A stretch of 64,000 nt of DNA from Neorhizobium sp. NCHU2750 (lineage in GTDB: Bacteria; Pseudomonadota; Alphaproteobacteria; Rhizobiales; Rhizobiaceae). The translations under genes were made by a program, and so were the position numbers. The notes below the pieces were generated by a model. That model was not told the DNA's origin, did no database searches, and saw only the letters and a list, made by a program, of their open reading frames with translations. Of this stretch, positions 1 to 7,820 are shown in pieces (position 1 is the stretch's first letter; every line of letters begins with the position of its first letter). Where the stretch lies: positions 310,001 to 374,000 of the forward strand of contig NZ_CP030827.1 of NCBI RefSeq assembly GCF_003597675.1, in the 5' to 3' direction.

Positions 1-3000
1 CAGATAGGCACGCTTTCGACCGACATTCTGGCCGCCTTCTCCACGGCGCAGGTCGTTTCCCTGTCGACGGCTGCCGTCGCCAATCTGACAACCGAACAGG
101 TCGGAACCCTGTCCTCCGCCCAGATTGCCGCCCTGTCCACGGCGCAGGTCGCATCGCTGACCTCCACGCAGATGGAAGCGCTGGATGCCGATACGATCAC
201 CGGCTTCTCTGCAGCCCGCATATCCGTTTTGAGCGCTTCCGCGGTCTCCGCCCTCTCGACGGAAGTCATCGCGGCTCTTTCGACGACGCAGATCGCGGCG
301 CTGAGCACGTCCGGCGTAGCAAATCTCACGACCGATCAGATTGCTGCTCTTTCGACGGCACAGGTCGATGCTCTGTCGACACTGCAGATCAGCGTTCTGA
401 AGACGGCGCAACTGTCGGCGCTTTCCAGCGATGACCTTGCAACCTTCTCGACTGCGGACATGGCGGCAATCGGCACCAAGGCGATTTCCGGCCTGAGCAC
501 CAGCACGATCGCTTCCCTGTCGACCGCACAGATTGCCGTTCTGAGCGCAAGTTCCGTTGCCAATCTGACGTCGGACCAGATCGAGGCGCTGTCGTCTTCG
601 CAGATCGCGGGCCTTTCGACGAAACAGATTTCCTCACTCACCTCCACGCAGATGGCGGCGATGAGTGCCTCCACCTTGTCGGATCTCGGCTCCGATCAGA
701 TCGCAGCCATAAGTACGAGTGCTGTCCGCGGCCTTTCCGACGATCAGTTGTCGACGCTGACGACAGCTCAGGTCGCGGCAATGTCGACGAACCAGATGGC
801 GGTGCTGACTTCGGCACAGATATCTGCGTTCGGCACCGACGACATGGCGGCGCTTTCCTCCGACCAGATCGCGGCATTGAGCACGGCGGGCGTGGCCGGT
901 CTTTCCACAAGACAGGTCGCCGCTCTCTCGACCACGCAGGTCGCGGCCCTGACCTCGACACAGGTCGCCGTCCTCAACGCCGACCAGCTGGAAACGCTGG
1001 ATGCGTCCGATCTGGCGACTTTCACCACCAAGGAAATGGCAGCGCTCACATCGAGCGCCGTTTCCGGCTTGACGACTGCCGTCATCGCAAGCCTCTCGAC
1101 TGACCAGGTTGCTGCCCTGAGTGCCACTGGCGTAAAGGGCCTCAGCACCAGCCAGATCTCTGCCCTGTCGACAAGCCAGACCTCGGTCATGACGACCAAG
1201 CAGATTGCGGCGCTCAGCTCCGATCAGTCCAATGCGCTTGGCACGGACGACATCGCGAGCTTCTCCACGGCTCAGATTGCCGCATTCAGCACCGCCGGCA
1301 TCACCGGTCTGACGACGAAGCAGGTGGCGGTACTCTCGACCGCTCAGGCCGCGGCGCTGACCTCCGTCCAGGTCGCCGCATTGAGTTCGGCGCAGATCGC
1401 CGTCATCGGCACGCAGAACATCACGACATTCTCGACCGCCGACGTTGCGTCTATCAATACTGATGCGGTTTCCAGCCTGACCACCGACGCGATTGCGGCA
1501 CTGTCGACAAGCCAGATTGCGTCGCTCAGCACCAGTGCCGTTGCATCTCTGACGACCAAGCAGATTGCCGCCTTGAGCACCGGCCAGGTTGCGGCCTTGT
1601 CGAGCAAGCAGGCTGCGGCGCTCACCTCGCAGCAGATTGCGGCGCTGACTGCCGATGATCTTGAATCCATGTCGACCCTGGCACTGGCAGCCATCAGCTC
1701 CAGCGCCATCGCCGGCCTGTCGACGACAACCCTGGCATCGCTCTCGACCGAGATGATCTCCGATCTCGGTACAGCGGCTATAGCCGGCATGACGACCAAG
1801 CAGATCGCGGCACTCAGCTCCGATCAGGTCGAGGCGCTGACCACCAAGCAGGTCGCCAAGCTGACCTCGGCGCAGGTTGGTGCCATGACCACCGGTGAAA
1901 TCGCCGCTCTGTCCACGCTGCAGATCTCCGCTATCGGCACGGCGGGCATATCGGGCCTGTCGAGCACGCAGGTGCAGGCGCTTTCGACGGCTCAGACAGA
2001 AGCTTTGACCAGCACCCAGGTGGCCGCGTTCTCGTCGAAGCAGGTGGCGGCACTCGGCACCGACGACCTGGCGCTTTTCTCGACGAAGGAAATTTCGGTC
2101 CTGAGTTCGGCCGCCGTTGTCGGTCTCTCGACGGACACGATCGCCTCGCTCTCGACCGATATCGTTGCAGCGCTGAGCACGGCTGCGATCACCGCCCTGT
2201 CGACGACGCAGATGGCGGCTTTCTCCTCGACCCAGCTTGCCGCCCTGACCAGCAGCCAGGTCAGCGCCCTCAATTCGAAACAGCTGGAGACACTTGGAAC
2301 CAGTTATATCGCGTCTCTCTCCACTGATGAGATCGCGACATTGTCCACCGCCGTCATCGCCGGCCTGTCGACCGCCCAGATCGCGGCCATGAGCACGGCC
2401 CAGGCCGAGGCGCTCACCAGTACCCAGATCGCGGTCCTGAGTTCGAACCAGATCGGCGCCCTCGGAAGCGATGATCTCGCGCTCTTCTCCACGCGTGAAA
2501 TCGCGGCATTGGGTTCGTCGGCGATTGCCGGCCTGTCGACCTCGATCCTGCAGTCGCTTTCGAGCGATCAGGTGCAGGCGCTGAGCACGGATGCGATCGT
2601 CGGTCTTTCGACCACCCAGGTTGCCGCCCTGACCAGCGACCAGCTGGAAGCTCTGACCACGCTGCAGTTCGGTGCGCTGACCTCGCGGCAGATCACGGCA
2701 CTCGGCACGACCGGGGCTTCGGTCCTTGCAACCGAGCAGGTCGCCGCCATCAGCACGGCGGCCTTGGCAGGCCTGTCCTCCGCCCAGGTGGCTGCCCTCT
2801 CCACATCTCAGGTCGAAGCACTGACGAGCACGCAGATCGCAGCGCTCAGCTCGACGCAGGTCGCAGCGCTCGGTTCCGACGATCTGGCCGTCCTCACGAC
2901 GAAAGAACTGTCGACGCTGAGTTCCAGTGCGATCACCGGCATCTCCGCCTCCATCCTTGCGTCCTTCACGACGGAACAGGTGTCATCGCTGGGTTCCGCC

Positions 3001-4767
3001 GCAATCGCGGCGCTGACGACGACACAGGTGGCGGCTCTCAGCAGCACGCAGATCGACTCGTTGACGACCGCTCAGGTCAGCGCCTTGAGTTCCAAGCAGA
3101 TTGCCGTCCTCAGCACCGATACGATTGCGGGTCTTTCGACGGATCAGATCGCATCCTTCGGCACGGCCGGCATTGCCGGGCTGACCACCGCCCAGATCAC
3201 GGCGATGTCGACAAGCCAGGTCGAAGCGTTGACCACGGCGCAGGTCGGGGCATTGAAATCGGCACAGGTGGCGGTCCTCGGAACGGACGATATCGCGGTC
3301 TTCTCCACCGCCGATATTGCCGCCCTGAGTTCCAGCGGCGTCGCCGGCCTGTCGAGCGCGGCTTTGGCGGCCATGACCACCGAACAGGTTGCATCTCTCG
3401 GAACTGCCGGGCTTGTCGGCCTGACCAGCGCCCAGATCGCAGCGTTCACCACCGTTCAGATCGAGGCACTGACGGCGACCCAGATTGCTGCATTCAGCTC
3501 CAGGCAGATGAGCGCCTTCGATCTCGACGACCTCCAGACGTTTACGACCGAGGAATTTGCGGCCATCAGCTCGACCGGTATTTCCGGCCTGTCGACCGCC
3601 ACCTTTGCGGCACTGACGACCGACCAGATCGAGGCGCTTTCCACCGCCGCCATGTCGGGCCTCACCACCGCACAGGTTGCGGCTCTGACCGTCGATCAGT
3701 TCGAGAACCTTTCCACCGCCCAGATCGGCGCGCTCTCCTCAACCCAGGTCGCCGCCATTCAGACCGCGGAAATCCTGGCGTTGACCAATGAACAGGTTGC
3801 CGCGATCAGCACCGCGGGCATTGCCGGCCTGACCAGCAGCCAGGTCGCGGCGCTGAGCCTCGACCAGATTTCGGCCCTGTCCACCTTGCAGATCGCAGCC
3901 CTCACATCGACCGGGATAACCGGGTTGAGCGCCGAGGACCTGGAGACCTTCTCGACCGAAGAACTGGCCGCGATCAATTCCAGCGCGATCGCGGGATTGC
4001 CCACCGACTTCATTGCCGCCCTGTCGACACAGGAACTTGCTGCGCTCGGCACCAAGGGCATCGCCGGCCTGACAAGCGCCCAGGTCAACGCCCTGACATC
4101 CGACCAGCTGGGCTCGCTGACGACGACCCAGATCGCCGCCTTCAGCTCCGCGGGTCTCACGGGCCTGTCGACGGACGACATGGACGCATTCTCGACCGAG
4201 GATCTCGCCGCCATCGGCACCGTCGCGATCAAGGGCCTGTCGACCGCGATCATCGCGGCCATGACGACCGACGAACTGGCGGCACTTTCGGCAAGCCAGG
4301 TCGGCGGCCTGAACTACAACCAGATCGTCGCGCTTTCGACCTCCCAGGTCGCATCGCTCTCGACGGAGCAACTGCATGCGCTCAACGCCCTGCAGGCCGC
4401 AGCGCTAGGCACCGACGACGTGGCGGTCCTCACGACCGACGATATCGTGGCGCTCAGCACCGGTGCGATCTCCGGCCTCACGACCGCAGCCATCGCCTCG
4501 CTCACGACCGAGCAGGCCGAGGCGCTGACCGTGGAACAGGTCGCCGCACTGACTTCGGATCAGCTCGCCGTGCTTTCGGACGACGATCTGGCAACCTTCT
4601 CGACCGACGATATCGCCGCCTTCAGCACCACGGCGCTGCCGGGCCTGTCGACGGAAAGCATTGCCGCCATGACGAGCGAGCAGCGCGACACGCTGATCGA
4701 TACGCATATGGCCGCACTGAGCTCCGCCCAGGTCTCGACGATCATCTCGCTCTATCTGGCGGCATAA
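1..4767 (+). CDS. Giant Ser/Thr-rich octapeptide-repeat protein (5' end outside window)
   Basis: The reading frame is open from base 1, so the N-terminus lies outside the window; 1588 residues are visible. From base 13 to the stop every residue belongs to an 8-residue unit of the form L-[ST]-[ST]-x-[QDA]-[IVL]-x-[AGS], about 198 units without a gap. There is no Cys or Trp and there are few charged residues. Marker units carrying Asp-Asp (LGTDDLAL, LSSDDLAT), followed by an FST unit and a unit ending AISG or AIAG, recur every 7 or 10 octads and give a dominant 408-bp period. I see no membrane segment, RTX nonapeptide or sorting motif at the C-terminus (ends ISLYLAA). Ser at position 2 and Gln at position 5 could form a helix N-capping box, so a short-helix solenoid is possible (inference). 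Function unknown; a secreted or surface structural protein is the simplest guess. It converges on a GT41 glycosyltransferase. Confidence 0.85.
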   Translation, partial: QIGTLSTDILAAFSTAQVVSLSTAAVANLTTEQVGTLSSAQIAALSTAQVASLTSTQMEALDADTITGFSAARISVLSASAVSALSTEVIAALSTTQIAALSTSGVANLTTDQIAALSTAQVDALSTLQISVLKTAQLSALSSDDLATFSTADMAAIGTKAISGLSTSTIASLSTAQIAVLSASSVANLTSDQIEALSSSQIAGLSTKQISSLTSTQMAAMSASTLSDLGSDQIAAISTSAVRGLSDDQLSTLTTAQVAAMSTNQMAVLTSAQISAFGTDDMAALSSDQIAALSTAGVAGLSTRQVAALSTTQVAALTSTQVAVLNADQLETLDASDLATFTTKEMAALTSSAVSGLTTAVIASLSTDQVAALSATGVKGLSTSQISALSTSQTSVMTTKQIAALSSDQSNALGTDDIASFSTAQIAAFSTAGITGLTTKQVAVLSTAQAAALTSVQVAALSSAQIAVIGTQNITTFSTADVASINTDAVSSLTTDAIAALSTSQIASLSTSAVASLTTKQIAALSTGQVAALSSKQAAALTSQQIAALTADDLESMSTLALAAISSSAIAGLSTTTLASLSTEMISDLGTAAIAGMTTKQIAALSSDQVEALTTKQVAKLTSAQVGAMTTGEIAALSTLQISAIGTAGISGLSSTQVQALSTAQTEALTSTQVAAFSSKQVAALGTDDLALFSTKEISVLSSAAVVGLSTDTIASLSTDIVAALSTAAITALSTTQMAAFSSTQLAALTSSQVSALNSKQLETLGTSYIASLSTDEIATLSTAVIAGLSTAQIAAMSTAQAEALTSTQIAVLSSNQIGALGSDDLALFSTREIAALGSSAIAGLSTSILQSLSSDQVQALSTDAIVGLSTTQVAALTSDQLEALTTLQFGALTSRQITALGTTGASVLATEQVAAISTAALAGLSSAQVAALSTSQVEALTSTQIAALSSTQVAALGSDDLAVLTTKELSTLSSSAITGISASILASFTTEQVSSLGSAAIAALTTTQVAALSSTQIDSLTTAQVSALSSKQIAVLSTDTIAGLSTDQIASFGTAGIAGLTTAQITAMSTSQVEALTTAQVGALKSAQVAVLGTDDIAVFSTADIAALSSSGVAGLSSAALAAMTTEQVASLGTAGLVGLTSAQIAAFTTVQIEALTATQIAAFSSRQMSAFDLDDLQTFTTEEFAAISSTGISGLSTATFAALTTDQIEALSTAAMSGLTTAQVAALTVDQFENLSTAQIGALSSTQVAAIQTAEILALTNEQVAAISTAGIAGLTSSQVAALSLDQISALSTLQIAALTSTGITGLSAEDLETFSTEELAAINSSAIAGLPTDFIAALSTQELAALGTKGIAGLTSAQVNALTSDQLGSLTTTQIAAFSSAGLTGLSTDDMDAFSTEDLAAIGTVAIKGLSTAIIAAMTTDELAALSASQVGGLNYNQIVALSTSQVASLSTEQLHALNALQAAALGTDDVAVLTTDDIVALSTGAISGLTTAAIASLTTEQAEALTVEQVAALTSDQLAVLSDDDLATFSTDDIAAFSTTALPGLSTESIAAMTSEQRDTLIDTHMAALSSAQVSTIISLYLAA

Positions 4768-4782
4768 CGGATTACCGATAGC

Positions 4783-4803
4783 GCGGGGCAGTCTCTGCCC
4801 CGC
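4783..4803. terminator. Hairpin between convergent genes
   Basis: A perfect 8-bp stem (GCGGGGCA / TGCCCCGC) with a 5-nt loop lies in the 42-bp gap between the stop of the repeat protein and the stop of the convergent glycosyltransferase gene. There is no clear T-run on either side. Its position suggests a shared bidirectional terminator. Confidence 0.6.
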
Positions 4804-4809
4804 CCGTTC

Positions 4810-6879
4810 CTATGCAGCGGGTTCCGACCAGAGGCGGCTATCGGCAGCGATCGGCGCGATCGCGTGCCACTCGGCAAGCTTCTCGCGATAATGCGCGCGA
4901 TAGCTCGCCTCGTCGAAGAACGCGCTGTGAGCCTGAACCAGTTCCGCGCCGATCTCGTAATAGACATCGAGATTGGCAAGATCCGGCACCGGCGTTTCGC
5001 CCCGCTCGCATTCGCCCTGCATCTCCCAGAAGATCTCCTCCAGCCGGCGGGCAAGGCCGGGTATGTCGCGCAGCACGCTCGTCTCGCGCCTGGCCTGCAG
5101 GGCATCCCTGATCGTCTTCAGGCTGGCCGGGCTTTTCGCAAAACCGACAGCCTTCGCAACATAGTCGGCCGGCCCCTCGCAGATCAGCTCCGGCACGCCG
5201 GCCGCATGCACGATGCTGGCGCAGAACCGTGCGGCGAAGCTGCGGCCGGGGAAGGTGAGGACCGGCAGGCCCATCGTCAATGCATCGGCGCCGGTGGAAT
5301 GAGCGCCGTAAGGGAAGGTGTCGAGGAACAGATCGGCCAGTGCAATGCGCGCCAGATGGGCGGCATTCGCTGCCTTGGGGGCAAAGATGATCCGATCGCC
5401 GCTGATCCCGGCCTTCTCGGCGATGTCGCGCAGCCGTTGGTCCACCTTGTCGCCACCGGTCAGCAGCCAGAGCACGCTGTCCGGCGCCTGCCGCAGGATC
5501 TCTATCCACTGGCCATAGGTCGCCTCGGTGATCTTCTGCATGCCGTTGAAGCAGGCAAGCACGAACTTCTCCTTCGGCAGTCCCGCCTGCTCACGCGTCG
5601 GCCTGTCGGCGATCACCCGCTTGCGGTCGATCGGCTGGTCGCAGGCGATGCGGAACACCTTTTCCGAATAATAGATCTCGCTTGTCGCCGGAACGATATG
5701 ATCGTCGCTGATCATGTACTGGTGGAACGGGCTGCCCATCGAACCCGGATAACCGCAGAAATTGACGATGATCGGGGCAGGGCGATAAGCGAAGATCTTC
5801 GTGCGGGCATGCTTTGTATAGCCGTTGACGTCGACCAGCACGTCGATCTCGTCGTCATGGATCAGCTTGGCGGCATCGAGGTCAGTGAGCGTGGCAATGT
5901 CGCGCCAGCAGTCCACCGCAGCCTTCATCCGCGTCTGTGTCGGGTCGTTCACCACCGGATCGCCGCAGTAATAGGCATAGATCTCGACGCTTTTTTTGTC
6001 ATGCAGTTCGAGCACTTCCCTGAGCGCGAAGCCGACGGCATGGTCGCGCAGGTCGGAAGACACATAGCCCACCCGCAGGCGCTTGCCGGTGCCCGTCTTC
6101 TGCTTTGCCTTGCGGCGCTCGAGTGCGCGTGTTTCCACCCGCCCGACCAGGGACTTGTTGTAGCGGTGCGCCTTGGCCAGCTGGAACATCGGATCGTCCG
6201 AATAGCAGGCGAGCGTCAGCGGCGACATGGAATCGATCAGCTGCCGCAGCGTCACATGCGTCGAAGGCGTCAGGATCGGCCATTTGCACTGCCGCTGGCG
6301 CAACGCGCTCCAGTGCTGGCCGGATTCCGGCTTGTCCGGGCGAAGCTCGATGGCCTGCCACAGCGCCGCCTCGGCCTCCTCCATCAGGCCCGCATTTTCC
6401 ATCACCCGGCCGATATGCTGCAGCGTCATCAGCCGGTGGCCGGCGCGCTCGGCGGTCGTTTCCGCCGTCATCGCCGTATAGCTCTGCCATTGCTGGATCG
6501 CCTGCACGGCAAGCCCGCCATCCTCGAAGGCGCGCCCAAGGTTGATATGCGCCGGGCCGAAGGCAGGGTCGAGTTTCAGGCAGGCTCTCAATGCATTGAT
6601 CGAGCCGGCGAGATCGTTGAGCTGCCGCAGCGTCACCGAATAGTTGAAATACACGAGATGAAGAAACGGATTGCTGTCGTTGAAGGCGATCCACGCCTTG
6701 TAGATCTCCGCCGCATCCGCCTTCCGCCCGACTGCGCTGCGGCTCTCGGCCACCGTGAACAGATCGGTGAAGGCGAGCTTCTGGGTGCGTGCCAGTTCGA
6801 GGATTTCGGCAAGCGGGGTATCGGCGGCTAAACTCATGTTCTCGACCATCGCATCCGTAGGATTTGCAGCGACCTGCAT
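4810..6879 (-). CDS. SPINDLY/OGT-type glycosyltransferase (GT41) with N-terminal TPRs
   Basis: About 689 residues. Residues roughly 60-200 are TPR-like helical repeats. Residues about 240-620 match the O-linked N-acetylglucosamine transferase catalytic region: GYVSSDLRDHAVGF at its start, GYPGSMGSP near residue 376, and DTFPYGAHSTGADALTMG near 520, the motif that in OGT contacts the nucleotide-sugar. Known family members move GlcNAc, fucose or other sugars to Ser/Thr of proteins in the cytoplasm; bacterial members often modify adhesins or flagellins. There is no signal peptide, so it probably acts in the cytosol. The start is uncertain: ATG at 6879 is used here, ATG at 6849 or 6834 is possible, and no strong ribosome site is seen. 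It is convergent with, and 42 bp from, a Ser/Thr-repeat protein, which is a plausible acceptor (inference). Confidence 0.85.
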   Translation of the reverse strand: MQVAANPTDAMVENMSLAADTPLAEILELARTQKLAFTDLFTVAESRSAVGRKADAAEIYKAWIAFNDSNPFLHLVYFNYSVTLRQLNDLAGSINALRACLKLDPAFGPAHINLGRAFEDGGLAVQAIQQWQSYTAMTAETTAERAGHRLMTLQHIGRVMENAGLMEEAEAALWQAIELRPDKPESGQHWSALRQRQCKWPILTPSTHVTLRQLIDSMSPLTLACYSDDPMFQLAKAHRYNKSLVGRVETRALERRKAKQKTGTGKRLRVGYVSSDLRDHAVGFALREVLELHDKKSVEIYAYYCGDPVVNDPTQTRMKAAVDCWRDIATLTDLDAAKLIHDDEIDVLVDVNGYTKHARTKIFAYRPAPIIVNFCGYPGSMGSPFHQYMISDDHIVPATSEIYYSEKVFRIACDQPIDRKRVIADRPTREQAGLPKEKFVLACFNGMQKITEATYGQWIEILRQAPDSVLWLLTGGDKVDQRLRDIAEKAGISGDRIIFAPKAANAAHLARIALADLFLDTFPYGAHSTGADALTMGLPVLTFPGRSFAARFCASIVHAAGVPELICEGPADYVAKAVGFAKSPASLKTIRDALQARRETSVLRDIPGLARRLEEIFWEMQGECERGETPVPDLANLDVYYEIGAELVQAHSAFFDEASYRAHYREKLAEWHAIAPIAADSRLWSEPAA

Positions 6880-7082
6880 TGCGGGCAATCATTGCCTCAA
6901 ACCGTCATATCGCCTGCGGCGGACGATGGGCAAGCGTGGGCCAATCTGTGCATCTGTTGGATTCACAGGAACCTGCTCCGGTGACGCATAGTTGAGCAAA
7001 GGTGGCATTTTAACGTTTTGATTCAGCCCATGGAGACGACGCGCTGTTATGAGATCTGACAGCGGAATTTTCCGCGTGAGAG

Positions 7083-7733
7083 ATGGCGATGCACGCGTTG
7101 CAAAAGGCAGTTTCCGGTCGGCAGAACGTCACCGTGTTCGGCATGGACATAGCGGATCTCGATTGGAATTCCGCGCTTGCCCGCGCCGAAACCCTGGCCT
7201 CGACCAGGGTTGGCTCGGCAACGCTCGCCTTTGTCGATGAGAGCAGGCTGGTCGCCGCACTGTTTGCCTCTTCCGCAACCGCCATGCTGAGGCAGCGCTC
7301 CCTGCTTCTGTCGACGGGCGGCATTCTCGTACGGCTACTGCTGAGAGCGATGGGCGGCAAAGGGGCCTTCCAGGCACGTTTTCCGGCCGATCTTTTCGTT
7401 TCTGCGCTGATCACCTATCTGCCGGGGCACCGGCGGATCGCCATTGCGGGAACCGATACAGCAAGGATCGATGCCCTGACGGCCCATTTCGCACGCCACG
7501 CTCCCTGGCATGATGTCATGCCCTTCTCATCGGCTGGCAATCTCTCCGGTCGCTTCGACATCCTGATCGTCGATGCCGTCGATCGGATGGCTGAACGCCG
7601 GGTCATGGAACAGATCGCCGGGGCGGATGCGAGTCTCGTCATTCTCGCCGGAAGCGGACTTTCCCGCTACGTGAACGGCAATCCCGCCTCGGTCGAGCCG
7701 CCGAAGCAGATCTCCACGCCCGCTGCCGCCTGA
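7083..7733 (+). CDS. Degenerate WecG/TagA/CpsF-like glycosyltransferase
   Basis: 216 residues. The fold order resembles the WecG/TagA/CpsF family: an N-terminal VTVFGMDI strand, a central LAFVDESRLVAAL segment where the family has an Asn-containing strand, and RFPADLF in the place of the family's R-x-x-G-x-DL motif. The family Asp-Gly motif, whose Asp is proposed as catalytic base, reads STGG here. The protein is also shorter than typical members (about 240 residues). Family members add N-acetylmannosamine(uronic acid) or glucose to lipid-linked intermediates. Given the changed residues it may be inactive or have shifted function. It lies 87 bp upstream of a Wzz-like gene in the same direction, which supports a role in polysaccharide export or synthesis. 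ATG 7089 is an alternative start. Confidence 0.5.
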   Translation: MAMHALQKAVSGRQNVTVFGMDIADLDWNSALARAETLASTRVGSATLAFVDESRLVAALFASSATAMLRQRSLLLSTGGILVRLLLRAMGGKGAFQARFPADLFVSALITYLPGHRRIAIAGTDTARIDALTAHFARHAPWHDVMPFSSAGNLSGRFDILIVDAVDRMAERRVMEQIAGADASLVILAGSGLSRYVNGNPASVEPPKQISTPAAA

Positions 7734-7820
7734 CGGTTAACCTTTTGTTTGCCACGAAAATTTAGACTGCGTTAATCAACGCGGGCAAATCAGCCTCGCT
7801 GCGCGCAGGGGTGGTGGATC

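Noticed and set aside
336..4745. Many minus-strand frames within the octad-repeat gene
   Set aside because: They arise because the repeated codons leave both strands free of stops; all follow the same 24-bp period.
4864..6831. Long open frame on the plus strand opposite the GT41 gene (655 codons)
   Set aside because: It is the antisense of a well-supported gene; the composition (His/Arg/Gln-rich, no domain) is what high-GC antisense frames give.
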